DNA of 42,486 nucleotides from positions 1 to 42,486 of the forward strand of contig JAJZWB010000013.1 of the NCBI GenBank assembly GCA_021846845.1, read 5' to 3'. Below are positions 1 to 8,761 of the stretch, piece by piece (the first letter of the stretch is position 1; each line of letters begins with the position of its first letter). This DNA comes from Actinomycetes bacterium. Its GTDB lineage: Bacteria; Actinomycetota; Thermoleophilia; Solirubrobacterales; Solirubrobacteraceae. The notes beneath the pieces were generated by a model, which was given only the letters and a program-made list of their open reading frames with translations, searched no databases and was not told where the DNA came from. The position numbers were made by a program, and so were the translations under genes.

Positions 1-76
1 CCGGAGCCGTCGCGGAGAGCGCCGCGACGGCGACCACAGTCGCGGAGATGTGCGCGAGCCTCCTGATGGCCGTCAA
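1..76 (-). CDS. Possible N-terminal fragment of an exported protein (cut by window edge)
   Basis: Reading the minus strand from a TTG at 76 gives about 25 codons with an Arg-Arg pair followed by an Ala/Val-rich hydrophobic stretch (residues about 8-24). This is the look of a signal peptide or first membrane segment. The frame is still open at position 1, so the body of the protein lies outside the window. No strong ribosome binding site precedes the TTG. A perfect 9-bp inverted repeat (7-15 and 22-30) lies inside this stretch and may only reflect Ala/Ser codons. The product cannot be named and the gene itself is tentative. Confidence 0.35.
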   Translation of the reverse strand, partial: MTAIRRLAHISATVVAVAALSATAP

Positions 77-165
77 CCTACCGCGGCGAGTCCGCTCGCG
101 CACCCGCCGGCCGCGCCCTCCCCTGGTGGACGCGGAACCGCGACGGGCGGCTCCAAGGCCAGGCC

Positions 166-624
166 TCAGCGGCCGATGCCGCGGACCAGCTCGCGCGCAC
201 GGGCCGGCACCGGGTCAAGCGCCTCTCGCACGGCCGCCAGCCCGGCTCGCAGCTCGGTGTCGCCGACCTCGACGGGGAGCATCGAGTCCTGCAGCTCGGC
301 GATCTCCTGATCGGCCTCGTGGGCGGCGTCGGCGGCCCGCTCGATCAGGTCGCGCACGTTCTCCGACGGCCCCGGCTGCGTCGCGGGCGCGAACGCACGC
401 GACCGCATGCCCGACCGGGCGGCGAACTCGGCGTGGGTTCGCTGGGCCCGGCCGTATGCCGACTGGACCGGGCGGAACAGCCGCTCCTCAAGCTCGTCGG
501 CCAGATGCTCGTCAAGGTGCTCGTAGGCCTCGCCGAGCAGCGCCAGCGCTTCGGCGATCCGGTCGGTGGCGATGCCCAGGTCGCCCAGGATCTGCTCGCG
601 GCCCTCTGATGTGGTGTACGCCAT
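166..624 (-). CDS. Small helical hypothetical protein (152 aa)
   Basis: I do not recognise the family. The protein is rich in Ala, Glu, Leu and Arg, with long stretches predicted to be helical (roughly residues 10-60 and 85-130) that could form coiled coils. It has no signal peptide, no membrane segment and no cysteine. I chose the ATG at 624; a GTG directly before it at 627 is the alternative. It lies 12 bases downstream of the end of the small membrane-protein gene at 637-1014 on the same strand, so the two are probably co-transcribed. A structural or DNA-associated role cannot be inferred from sequence alone. Confidence 0.7.
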   Translation of the reverse strand: MAYTTSEGREQILGDLGIATDRIAEALALLGEAYEHLDEHLADELEERLFRPVQSAYGRAQRTHAEFAARSGMRSRAFAPATQPGPSENVRDLIERAADAAHEADQEIAELQDSMLPVEVGDTELRAGLAAVREALDPVPARARELVRGIGR

Positions 625-636
625 CACGACACGAGG

Positions 637-1014
637 TTAGTGCGCGACGTGGGAGCCGCTCTCAAGCCCCTGGCCCAGCAGGTGGCGGCTGTCGGACAGC
701 CGCCAGCACAACGCCGAGACGACCGCCGAGACGACCAGGACCGACGGCCAAGCACCGATCACTAGCCCGAGCGCGTGCGACAGCGCGAAGCCGGCGAGCC
801 CGGCCGCGGTCAGCTTCACGGTCACGCCGCGCCCGTCGCGTGAAGACCACACCGCGATGCAGGCGAGGCCGCAGGCGGCGAGCACGACCCCGCCGAGCGG
901 ACGCGATCCGGTCGCGACGGCGACGGCGAACCCCGCGATCAGCCCGCCCGCGGCGATCGGCGCGGTCGGCACGCGAGCCATGGCGCGGTCCGAGACGAGA
1001 AAGTCAAGGTTCAC
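637..1014 (-). CDS. Small integral membrane protein (125 aa)
   Basis: The product has three or four hydrophobic segments (about residues 17-35, 39-56, 68-85 and 88-105), separated by short loops with a few basic residues, so it should sit in the cytoplasmic membrane. From memory, similar short proteins with an S-D-R-A-x-A-R-V-P-T-A-P-type N-terminus are common in actinobacteria, and their function is unknown to me. The GTG at 1014 gives the full N-terminus; an ATG at 981 (M-A-R-V-P) is an alternative start. It is upstream of, and probably in one transcript with, the helical protein at 166-624. No catalytic motif is visible. Confidence 0.7.
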   Translation of the reverse strand: MNLDFLVSDRAMARVPTAPIAAGGLIAGFAVAVATGSRPLGGVVLAACGLACIAVWSSRDGRGVTVKLTAAGLAGFALSHALGLVIGAWPSVLVVSAVVSALCWRLSDSRHLLGQGLESGSHVAH

Positions 1015-1031
1015 GGGGCTGATGATGCCAT

Positions 1032-1089
1032 GCCGGCGCGCGCGGGGCGCGATCCGTCAGACCGGCCGGCGCGCGCGGGGCGCGATCCG
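1032..1089. repeat. 25-bp direct repeat, two copies, period 33
   Basis: Two identical 25-bp copies lie at 1032-1056 and 1065-1089, separated by 8 bp. They fill most of the gap between the start of the small membrane-protein gene (1014) and the end of the glycosyltransferase gene (1095). The unit begins GCCGGCGCGC and ends GCGATCCG. Confidence 0.85.
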
Positions 1090-1094
1090 CGGGT

Positions 1095-2747
1095 TCAGCG
1101 GCCGCGGACGACGAACAGCTCGGCCCGGACGTTGACGCCGGGGCCCTGCGCATGGGGGGCGCCGACCGCAAGCCGGCGCAGCCGGGGATCGTGCATGAGG
1201 TACCTGGCCCAGGTGATGGAGCTGCGGTGGATCAGCACCATCCACTTCGGCTCGGTCTGGAACGAGAGCGGCGTGACCAGGAGAACGCGTGCGCCGGCCG
1301 GCAGCCCGCGGATCAACGGCGCCAGGACCGAGCGCACCGAGGAGCGCTCGAACCTCTGCAGCGCGTTGCGCCAGTCCACCACGTGCGGGTCGGGCACCGG
1401 GCCGAGCGGGTTCGCGAAGCGATCCGAGCCGGGTAGGTAGTACGCGAGCGTCGGGACCTGCTCCGGCTGGGTGGAGAGGACCAGCGCGCCCGGGCCGGCA
1501 CGATGGCCGATCGTGTGCGCGACCGCGGCCACGTTGGACTTGAAGTACACCGACGTCGCGCGCGGCTGGAGCACCCAGAAGCAGCAGGTGAGCGCGAGCG
1601 CGACGACGCCCAGCCCACGGGCCCGGGCCAGGCCGAGCGAGAACAGCAGGATCAGAGGCCCGACGATCACCGCCAGGTAGCGGGATGACCACGAGGGCGT
1701 CGTCTTTGCGTACACCCAGGCGATCAGCAGCGTCCCGAAGCCCAGCACGGCGAGCGACAGCGCCGCGACGACCGTCCGCCGGTCGGACGGGCCCGATGCC
1801 GGCGACCGGTCGAGCACCCCCCGCCCGGTGAGCGCCCACAGGCCGGTCCCGGCCGCGAGCGCCAGCGCCACTGACGCACCCCGCCCCCCGGCCACGAAGT
1901 ACAGACCCTGGGTGAGCGACCAGATCACCGGCGGCAGCGCCCACGGCGCGCCGGTGTGCGCCGCCTGGTAGAGCAGGGTCGGCAGCCAGGGCAGGAACAG
2001 CACCCCCGCCGCCCCGAACCCGAGGAAGCCGTCGCGCCACAGCGCGGCCCGGGGCCGAGGGGCGGCCATGACGCAGACCGCGAACGCCAGCATCGCCGCG
2101 AGGGTTGCGAACAGCGCCCAGTTGTGGGTGTAGAGCATCGCCGCGAGCGAGAGCGAGAACGCCGGCAGCCAGCGGCGCCGGCGATCGACGAACACCCTCA
2201 CGAACGAGACGGCGACCAGCAGCGATTCGAGCGCCACCATCGAGTACATCCGGGTCTCCTGCCCGTAATAGGTCAGGAACGGAAGGCCGGCGGCGAGAAT
2301 CGCCGCCAGCAGTCCCGCTCGCCGGCCGAACAGCGCGGACCCGCCCAGGTAGGCGGTCGGTACCGCGGCCAGGGAGAAGCACAGCGAGAGCGCGTGCGTC
2401 GCCGTCTCACGCGAGCCGAACACGGAGATCCAGACGTGCAGCAGCGCGTAGAACAGCGGTGGCGATCCGTCCTGGCGCAGCAGACCCGGCAGGTCGCTCA
2501 GCGGATGCGACGCGATCCCCACCGAGATCGCCTCGTCGATCCAGTAGTGGAACCCCATCTGTCCGGTGCGCAGCGCCGCCGATGCGAGCGTCAGCAGGGC
2601 GACCACCGCAACCGAGGTCCGACGCGTGCGCATCCAGCGGCCGATGCGCTCAGACCAGCCGGACGCGCCGCCGAACGGCAGCGGTGCCGACGGCAGCGTC
2701 CGCGCGGTGCGTGGGGTTTCGGTGATCATTCGAGGCTGGTGCGGCAC
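1095..2747 (-). CDS. GT39-type membrane glycosyltransferase (550 aa)
   Basis: This is a polytopic membrane protein with about ten or more hydrophobic segments after a basic N-terminal tail. It has the features of the dolichyl-phosphate-mannose mannosyltransferase/ArnT (PMT_2, GT39) superfamily. An acidic D-E pair follows the first membrane segment (Y-W-I-D-E-A), where these enzymes place a catalytic Asp. A G-Q-E-T-R-M-Y-S motif follows, as is typical of bacterial members. Such enzymes move a sugar from a polyprenyl-phosphate carrier onto a protein, lipid or glycan on the outer face of the membrane; the substrate here is unknown. GTG 2747 gives the longest form, and ATG 2729 is a plausible alternative. 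It is divergent from the HD-GYP gene with about 210 bp between them. Confidence 0.85.
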   Translation of the reverse strand: MPHQPRMITETPRTARTLPSAPLPFGGASGWSERIGRWMRTRRTSVAVVALLTLASAALRTGQMGFHYWIDEAISVGIASHPLSDLPGLLRQDGSPPLFYALLHVWISVFGSRETATHALSLCFSLAAVPTAYLGGSALFGRRAGLLAAILAAGLPFLTYYGQETRMYSMVALESLLVAVSFVRVFVDRRRRWLPAFSLSLAAMLYTHNWALFATLAAMLAFAVCVMAAPRPRAALWRDGFLGFGAAGVLFLPWLPTLLYQAAHTGAPWALPPVIWSLTQGLYFVAGGRGASVALALAAGTGLWALTGRGVLDRSPASGPSDRRTVVAALSLAVLGFGTLLIAWVYAKTTPSWSSRYLAVIVGPLILLFSLGLARARGLGVVALALTCCFWVLQPRATSVYFKSNVAAVAHTIGHRAGPGALVLSTQPEQVPTLAYYLPGSDRFANPLGPVPDPHVVDWRNALQRFERSSVRSVLAPLIRGLPAGARVLLVTPLSFQTEPKWMVLIHRSSITWARYLMHDPRLRRLAVGAPHAQGPGVNVRAELFVVRGR

Positions 2748-2947
2748 GCTGCCGGGCCGCGCAACGCCGTCACGCGCGCAGGCCCGGCGTGCGCCTGACT
2801 CCGGGACAGGGCCGTCCTGTGGTGTGCGCCGGACGACCTGACGGAAAACTAACGCTCCATCGTTGGCTTGCGCCCCTCGGGTCGTGAAGGGTTCGTTAGC
2901 GGCTGGGCCGCGAACGGCGGCGCGATCAAAGGACGGCGACGGCTGCC

Positions 2948-2953
2948 GATAAA
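2948..2953 (+). promoter_or_regulatory. Candidate -10 element for a leaderless HD-GYP transcript
   Basis: GATAAA occupies positions -12 to -7 relative to the A of the ATG at 2960, and no Shine-Dalgarno precedes that ATG. This geometry fits leaderless transcription, which is common in actinobacteria. No convincing -35 box is visible, so this is a weak prediction. Confidence 0.3.
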
Positions 2954-2959
2954 GCGTCC

Positions 2960-4279
2960 ATGAGGCTCATCCGGGTCGACTGGATCGTCGATGACATGGA
3001 GCTGGCCAGGGACATCCCGTCCGCGACGCTCGGTGCCGCGCCCCTGCTGCGCCGCGGCGTGTCGCTGACCCCGTCGCTCGCGGCCAGGCTGCTTGCGCTC
3101 GGGGTCAGGGCCGTCTGGATCGAGGACGACATGGGCGACGGCATCGTCCCCAACCAGCCGCTCCCCGACCACGTGCGCAACGCGACCGAGAGGGCCGTCC
3201 ACTCATGCATGGAGGCGGCCAGGTCCGTGGCCTCGGACCTGGCCGACCTGCCACCGCGGGCGCTGGCCCAGATACAGCAGGCAGCGGAGGCTCTGACGGA
3301 GGCGCTGGCGAGCTGTCCCGAGGCGGCGCTCGCGTTCGATGACCTCGCCACCGCCGACAGCTACACCTACAGCCACTCGGTCCGGGTCGCGACCCTCGGC
3401 CTGCTGATCGGCCAGCGCATCGACCGAATCGACGGATGGATCGACTACCGGGGCGAGCGTCGCTTCGATCGCACCGTGGAGCGGATGACGCAGCTCGCGA
3501 TGGGCCTGATGATCCACGACATCGGCAAGCTCGCGATCCCCGACTCGATCCTCAACAAGCCGGGCAAGCTCACCCCGGAGGAGTGGGAGCTGATCAAGAC
3601 CCACCCGACCGCCGGCGTATCCATGCTGACCTCACCACGGATCTCGCCGCTCACGCGGTGCATCGTCCGCGACCACCACGAGCGGTGGGACGGGCAGGGC
3701 TACCCGGCCGGACGCGCCGGGACCGACATCCACCAGTTCGCCAGGATCGCCGCGGTCGCGTACGTGTACGAGTCGATCACCGCCGATCGCCCCTATCAGC
3801 CCGCGACCGCGCCGCACGTCGGCGTGCGGGTCATCCGGGAGGGGGCCGGAACGCAGTTCGACGAGCAGGTGGTCGCGCACTTCCTTCGGATCGCCATGCC
3901 CTACCCGGTCGGCTACACGATCACGCTGCCCGACGGAAGCTCGGGGGCGGTCGTCGGAGTCGATCCGGAGAGCCCCGAGTACCCCGTGATCCGCCATCGC
4001 GACGCCGACGGAGCGCTCGTCGAGCGGGCGATCCATGTGGTCGACGGCGTCGTCATGGCTCCCGGCGCAGGCGGACCGACCGGCCAACCGCCCGGCGAGC
4101 CCCTCGCGGCGCACGACGCGCGTGTGGGCGCGGCGAGCCCCGCCGGTGCAGCGGGCGCCGTGAGCATGGTCCGAGCGGATGCGCAGCGTGCTCACCCTCG
4201 CCCATCTCACGTGCGCGAGCCGGTCGCCATCCGGAGCGCCGTCGGGTCGCCCGGCTCAGCCTGGCTGCCCGCCGCATGA
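2960..4279 (+). CDS. HD-GYP domain protein (439 aa), possible c-di-GMP phosphodiesterase
   Basis: The HD-GYP core spans about residues 125-320. The expected motifs are H139, H186-D187-I-G-K190, H215, H239-H240-E241 and D244-G-x-G247-Y248-P249. The family hydrolyses cyclic di-GMP using a two- or three-metal centre. In most members the next motif is A-D-x-Y-D-A-(L/M)-T; here it reads A-Y268-V-Y-E271-S-I-T, so the Asp that normally completes the metal site is Tyr. The enzyme may therefore be altered or inactive. Residues 1-110 form a separate N-terminal region, and the last 70 or so residues are low-complexity Ala/Gly/Pro. The stop codon overlaps the ATG of the following VOC gene (ATGA), which indicates translational coupling. 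Confidence 0.88.
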   Translation: MRLIRVDWIVDDMELARDIPSATLGAAPLLRRGVSLTPSLAARLLALGVRAVWIEDDMGDGIVPNQPLPDHVRNATERAVHSCMEAARSVASDLADLPPRALAQIQQAAEALTEALASCPEAALAFDDLATADSYTYSHSVRVATLGLLIGQRIDRIDGWIDYRGERRFDRTVERMTQLAMGLMIHDIGKLAIPDSILNKPGKLTPEEWELIKTHPTAGVSMLTSPRISPLTRCIVRDHHERWDGQGYPAGRAGTDIHQFARIAAVAYVYESITADRPYQPATAPHVGVRVIREGAGTQFDEQVVAHFLRIAMPYPVGYTITLPDGSSGAVVGVDPESPEYPVIRHRDADGALVERAIHVVDGVVMAPGAGGPTGQPPGEPLAAHDARVGAASPAGAAGAVSMVRADAQRAHPRPSHVREPVAIRSAVGSPGSAWLPAA

Positions 4280-4884
4280 CCGTCAGGCGCAGGCCCGTGC
4301 GCAAGCTTCAGACCCAGGGCGTCCACCACATCACGCTCGTCGGCGCCGATCGGCGGACCTCGGTGGCTTTCTGGGAGGGCGTGCTGGGGATGCCGCTGGT
4401 GTTCGAGCAGCCCAACCTCGACAACCCGGCCGAGAACCACCTCTACTTCGACCCCGGCGACGGACGTCTGGTCACGGTGTTCACCAACGAGGATCGGGCA
4501 CGGGACGCGACGCGCACGGCGACAGACGCGGGCTGCGTCCATCACCTCGCGTTCTCGGTCTCGCAGGCCACGTTCCGGCAGGCCGTGGAGCGGCTGGACG
4601 AGCGCGGGATCCGCCACAGCGGCGTCAGGGACCGCGGCTTCATGGACTCCATCTACTTCGACGACCCGCTCGGGCTGCTGATAGAGCTGTCGTCCTATCG
4701 CTTCGAGCCTCCCGCCGGGTTCACGCATCCCGACGTGCTGCTGGCGGCCCACCGGCTGCGCGTGGCGCGCGGCGACCGCAGCATCGACCAGGTCCACCTC
4801 GCCGACGCGATCCAGGAGCTGGTCGAGCGCTCGCGCGGGTCCCTGTCGGACGACAGGGACCCGAAGGACCCGTACAGGCGCTAG
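4276..4884 (+). CDS. VOC-superfamily protein, ring-cleaving dioxygenase/glyoxalase-like (202 aa)
   Basis: Two vicinal-oxygen-chelate modules are visible. The first starts at G-V-H-H-I-T (His about residue 18), followed by F-W-E-x-V-L-G-M. The second starts at C-V-H-H-L-A-F (about residue 95) and ends with L-L-I-E-L-S-S-Y, whose Glu is a normal metal ligand. The layout resembles the short VOC ring-cleaving dioxygenase and glyoxalase families, which bind a divalent metal and act on small molecules; the substrate cannot be told. The frame is open far upstream, but the ATG at 4276 overlapping the HD-GYP stop is the natural start. The C-terminal 40 residues are charged and not part of the fold. 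Confidence 0.85.
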   Translation: MTVRRRPVRKLQTQGVHHITLVGADRRTSVAFWEGVLGMPLVFEQPNLDNPAENHLYFDPGDGRLVTVFTNEDRARDATRTATDAGCVHHLAFSVSQATFRQAVERLDERGIRHSGVRDRGFMDSIYFDDPLGLLIELSSYRFEPPAGFTHPDVLLAAHRLRVARGDRSIDQVHLADAIQELVERSRGSLSDDRDPKDPYRR

Positions 4885-4995
4885 CGGCGAGGCGGAGCCC
4901 GGCGCGGACGGCCGCCGCCGTCGTCGGGTGGCCCGTGGCCGGCGACGCGCGGCGTTCCCGACCCGGGCACGGGCGTCTCTAAGGTCTGGCGCGGC

Positions 4996-6111
4996 ATGTT
5001 CCTCGCCCTCCGGGAGATGAGACGGGCAAAGGCGCGGTTCTCGATGCTGGTGGTGGCGATCGCGCTGCTCCTGTTCCTGATCCTCGTCCAGCAGTCGTTG
5101 CGGGACGGGTTGATCGGGGCGTTCACCGGCGCGATCGACAGGCAGTCGGCGCCGGTGCTCGTCTACTCGGTCGATGGTCAGAGGACGCTTCAGGCGAGCG
5201 TGATCTCACCCCGCCTGCGGCGCACGATCGAGAGCGCCGGCGGAGTTGGTCAGGCGGGCATGATCGGACTGAGCACCTTCACCGCACGGATCAGCGGCGG
5301 CGCCCGGACCAGCGTCGCCCTGTTCGGGTACCAGATCGCCTCCGTGGGCGGTCCCGACCGGCTCGTGGCCGGCCGGATGCCCAAGTCCCCGGGCGAGGCC
5401 GTCGGCAGCGGCGGCGCCTTCTCGCTCGGCGACACGGTGCGGCTCTCGGCGACACCCCGGGCGCCGGCGCTGCGAGTCGTGGGCATCGCCCCGGACGCCG
5501 AGATCCAGGTCCTGCCGACGCTGTTCGTGTCCTGGCCGGACTACGGCGCGTGGGTGCGCGCGGCGAATCCGGATGCGAGCGCGGTGCCGCCGAGCGCGAT
5601 CGGCGTGAGTCCGTCGCCCGGGACGAGCGCGCAGGCACTCGTGGCGCGGATCGACGCCGCGGCGCCCGAGGCCGAGGCGCTCACGCGCGCGGACGCCGCA
5701 CGGCGAACCCCCGGGGTCGAAGCCGTGAGCGCCTCGTTCAGCGTCATCTTCCTGCTGTTCGCGAGCGTGGTGCCGCTCGTCGCCGGACTGTTCTTCATGA
5801 TCGTCACCCTTCAGAAGGCGCGCTCGCTCACGCTCCTGCGCGCGATCGGCGCTCCGGGGACGACGCTGGTGCGATCGCTGCTACTCCAGGTCGTGATCGT
5901 TCTGTGCGCCGGAATCGCGCTCGGGACCCTGATCTGGTTGCCGGTCTCGCAGGCGACGATCGGACAGCTGTCACTCGGCTTCGACGCGGGCGCGGTGCTG
6001 CTCTGGGGGGCGCTGCTGCTCTCGCTCGGCGTCGCGAGTGCGCTCGTGGCGGCTCGTCGCGTGCTCGCGATCGACCCCGTCGAGGCGACCACCGGCGGAG
6101 GCTCGCTGTGA
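4996..6111 (+). CDS. ABC transporter permease, FtsX/MacB family (371 aa)
   Basis: There is one N-terminal membrane segment (about residues 17-35), then a large extracytoplasmic domain (about 36-235), then three membrane segments (about 245-270, 290-315 and 330-355). This is the FtsX/MacB/LolC permease plan. The segment with L-T-L-L-R-A-I-G-A follows the second membrane helix, as in the family. It is the first gene of a three-gene transporter. Its stop overlaps the start of a second, clearly paralogous permease (6108), and an ATPase gene follows. The best general comparison is a DevC/MacB-type exporter; the cargo is unknown. Confidence 0.88.
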   Translation: MFLALREMRRAKARFSMLVVAIALLLFLILVQQSLRDGLIGAFTGAIDRQSAPVLVYSVDGQRTLQASVISPRLRRTIESAGGVGQAGMIGLSTFTARISGGARTSVALFGYQIASVGGPDRLVAGRMPKSPGEAVGSGGAFSLGDTVRLSATPRAPALRVVGIAPDAEIQVLPTLFVSWPDYGAWVRAANPDASAVPPSAIGVSPSPGTSAQALVARIDAAAPEAEALTRADAARRTPGVEAVSASFSVIFLLFASVVPLVAGLFFMIVTLQKARSLTLLRAIGAPGTTLVRSLLLQVVIVLCAGIALGTLIWLPVSQATIGQLSLGFDAGAVLLWGALLLSLGVASALVAARRVLAIDPVEATTGGGSL

Positions 6112-7229
6112 GGATCGCCCTGCGTGAGCTTCGCCGCCGCCCCGGACGATTCGCGGTGGCCACCTCGATCCTCACGCTGATCTCGATCCTCCTGATCGTC
6201 CTCGGCGGCCTGCTCGACGGGCTCACCGCGTCCAACACCGGCGCGCTGCGCTCGCAGCGCGGCGAGCTGATCGTCTACTCCGCGGACGCCGAGAGCTCTC
6301 TCGTTCGCAGCCGGATCACGACCGCGATCCGCCTCGAGGTGGAGCGCGTGGCGGGTCGCGGCAACGTCTCGGGCCTCGGCTCGGTGCAGGTCGGGGCGCG
6401 TGTGCCAGGCCGCGGACCGCGGGACCTCGTTCCCGTCGTCCTGTTCGGCTACCAGCTCGCGCCCAGGCAGCTACCGGAGGTGGTCCCCGCCCGCGATGAG
6501 GTCTACGCCGACAGCTCGCTCGTCGCCCGGGGCGTGCGCAGGGGGATGATCGTCAGGCTCGGGCAGGCACGGTCTGCGGTCCGGATCGTCGGCTTCCTGG
6601 ACGACAGCCGCTTCAGCGGCCAGGGGACCCTCTGGGGCTCGCTCGCCACCTGGCGTTCGGTGATCGCAGCCAACCGGCCGAGTGAGCGGGCGGGAGCCGG
6701 CGTGGAGCAGGCCCTCGTCGTGCGGACCGCCGGCCGATCCGCCTCCAGGGAGGCGGCCGCGATCGACCGGGCCACCGCGGGCGCGACGAGGACGCTCACG
6801 ATCGAGCAGGCGATCCAGGCACTGCCCGGGGTCTCCGCGCAGCAGACGACCTTCAACCAGATCATCTGGGTGACGATCGCGGTCGGCGTGCTCGTCGTGG
6901 CGCTGTTCTTCGCGCTGATCACCGTCGAGCGCGTCGCGCTGTACGGGGTGCTGAAGGCGATCGGCGCAAGCTCGCGGACGCTGTTCGCCGGTGTCGTCCT
7001 CCAGGCGCTGGTCGTCGCCCTGATCGCATCCGCGATCGGCGCCGCGGCAGGGATCGCGCTGGATCTCATGATTCCGGTCGGCGGCGCGATCCCGTTCTCC
7101 GCGAGCGCCGCTCGCCTTGTCACGAGCACGGTCTACCTGGTCGCCGCGGCGCTGGTGGGGTGTTCCTTCTCGCTGCGCCGCGTCCTGCGCGTCGACCCCG
7201 CGGCAGCGATCGGCGCCGGAGACGCTTAG
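6108..7229 (+). CDS. ABC transporter permease, FtsX/MacB family, paralogue of the preceding gene (373 aa)
   Basis: It shares the same plan: an N-terminal helix (about residues 17-37), an extracytoplasmic domain and three C-terminal helices. It also shares short motifs with the preceding permease, such as L-F-G-Y-Q in the outer domain and L-(L/K)-A-I-G-A after the second helix, so the two arose by tandem duplication and probably form a heterodimer. The frame extends far upstream, but the GTG at 6108, overlapping the TGA of the previous gene (GTGA), gives a start that matches the N-terminus of its paralogue. The ATPase gene follows after 8 bases. Confidence 0.88.
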   Translation: MRIALRELRRRPGRFAVATSILTLISILLIVLGGLLDGLTASNTGALRSQRGELIVYSADAESSLVRSRITTAIRLEVERVAGRGNVSGLGSVQVGARVPGRGPRDLVPVVLFGYQLAPRQLPEVVPARDEVYADSSLVARGVRRGMIVRLGQARSAVRIVGFLDDSRFSGQGTLWGSLATWRSVIAANRPSERAGAGVEQALVVRTAGRSASREAAAIDRATAGATRTLTIEQAIQALPGVSAQQTTFNQIIWVTIAVGVLVVALFFALITVERVALYGVLKAIGASSRTLFAGVVLQALVVALIASAIGAAAGIALDLMIPVGGAIPFSASAARLVTSTVYLVAAALVGCSFSLRRVLRVDPAAAIGAGDA

Positions 7230-7237
7230 GAGACGGG

Positions 7238-7978
7238 ATGCCGGCATCTCCGTGCAGCCGCGAGCAGCCGGGCGAGCCGGAGCCGGGGGGCGCGCGCGGG
7301 CCGGCGCTCCAGATGCGCGGCGTGCGCAAGGTCTACGGCAGCGGCACGAACGAGGTGGCCGCGCTGGACGGCGTCGATCTGACGGTCGGTCCGACGGAGA
7401 TCCTCGCCCTCGTCGGACCGTCCGGTTCGGGCAAGACGACGCTGTGCTCGATCGCCGGAGGCCTGCTCACGCCGACGTCCGGCACCGTGGTCGTCGGCGG
7501 GAGCGACATCTCGCGCTACAACTCCCGGCAGCTCACGGACTTCCGCCGCAACGCGGTCGGGTTCGTGTTCCAGACCGTGAACCTGGTGTCGTTCCTGACA
7601 GCGCGTGAGAACCTGCTGGTCGTCGACGAGATAGGCCCGCGCACGGGGCGCAGGGCGAGACAGCGCGCCGACCAGCTGCTTGAGGAGCTAGGGCTGACCG
7701 GGAGGGCCGGCAATCTGCCGTCCGCGCTGTCCGGAGGCGAGCGCCAGCGCGTGGCGATCGGCCGGGCGCTGATGAACGACCCGTGTCTCGTGCTGTTCGA
7801 CGAGCCGACGTCCGCCCTCGACACTCACCTCGGCGAGCAGGTCGTGGCACTCATCCGCCAGGAGATGAAGGCGCGCGGCACCGCCGCGATCATCGTCACT
7901 CACGACCTGCGCATCACCCACCACGCCGACCGCGTCGCGACGATCGTCGACGGCCGCATCGCCGACGCCGGGACATGA
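7238..7978 (+). CDS. ABC transporter ATP-binding protein, LolD/MacB type (246 aa)
   Basis: All parts of an ABC ATPase are present: Walker A G-P-S-G-S-G-K-T-T (residues 60-68), a Q-loop in F-V-F-Q-T, signature L-S-G-G-E-R-Q-R, Walker B L-V-L-F-D-E-P, D-loop S-A-L-D and the switch His in I-V-T-H-D. It powers the two permeases encoded immediately upstream. The ATG at 7238 is chosen because AGGAGA lies 7 bases before it; the frame itself is open from 7160. The first 23 residues are a Pro/Gly/Glu-rich tail before the fold begins. Confidence 0.92.
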   Translation: MPASPCSREQPGEPEPGGARGPALQMRGVRKVYGSGTNEVAALDGVDLTVGPTEILALVGPSGSGKTTLCSIAGGLLTPTSGTVVVGGSDISRYNSRQLTDFRRNAVGFVFQTVNLVSFLTARENLLVVDEIGPRTGRRARQRADQLLEELGLTGRAGNLPSALSGGERQRVAIGRALMNDPCLVLFDEPTSALDTHLGEQVVALIRQEMKARGTAAIIVTHDLRITHHADRVATIVDGRIADAGT

Positions 7979-7996
7979 ACCGGCGCGGGCGACCGT

Positions 7997-8011
7997 CGAG
8001 CGCCGGCCACC
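7997..8011. repeat. Single dispersed copy of the repeat core found at 9677-9750
   Basis: The 15-bp sequence CGAGCGCCGGCCACC, in the gap between the ATPase and DedA genes, is identical to the core of the 21-bp tandem units at 9677-9739. This suggests a dispersed intergenic element. Confidence 0.6.
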
Positions 8012-8761
8012 GCGGTCGATCCGGACCGGACTGCAGGAGCGGCGCGCGCACGGTCCGTGTGCGGCGGCGCTGACCGGGCCCGCCCGCCGATGGGTCAGAC
8101 TTCGAAGGCGGTGATCCTGGACACCATCCACCAGCTGGTGCGCCAGTACGGGCTCGTGGCCGTGTTCGCCGCCACCGCCGCGCAGGCGGTCGGCGCGCCC
8201 GTGCCTGGCACGACTGTCCTGGCCGCCGGCGCCCTGTATGCAGCGGCGGCTCGCGGCCTGCCGATCGAGGGCGTGATCGCAGCGGGGACCTTGGGCGCGC
8301 TGGCGGGAATGTGCGGCGGCTTCTGGGTGGGCCGCCGGATCAGCGAGGAGCGCCTGGTCCGCATCGCCGCCGCCCTGCGGGTCGGTCGTGAACGCGTGCT
8401 TGGCCTGCGCGCAGAGTTCGCGGCCCACGGCGGCGCGTGGGTCTTCCTGGGCCGGTTCGTGAGCGGGGTGCGCAACGTGAGCGGGCTGCTGGCGGGCGCG
8501 AGCGGCATGCCTTTCGCCCGCTTCGTCCGGGTCGGCGCCGCTGCGGCGTTCGCGTGGGCGACGACGGCGGGCCTGGAGTACTACTGGTTCGGGCGGGCCC
8601 TGGTGTCGGTCCCCACGTGGGTCCTGGTCACCCTGGTCTGCGCGGGCCTGACCGTGACGTTCGCGACGCTGCGATTCGCGCGCCGAACCGTCTCACGCCG
8701 TCTCGTAGACGACGCGGCGGGTCGATCGGGAGCCGCGCGACCGCTCGCGCGATCGCCTGGC

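Noticed and set aside
7-30. Inverted repeat CCGTCGCGG/CCGCGACGG as a terminator
   Set aside because: It falls within the probable signal-peptide codons of the edge gene, has no T-tract, and Ala/Thr/Ser codons readily create such repeats in GC-rich DNA.
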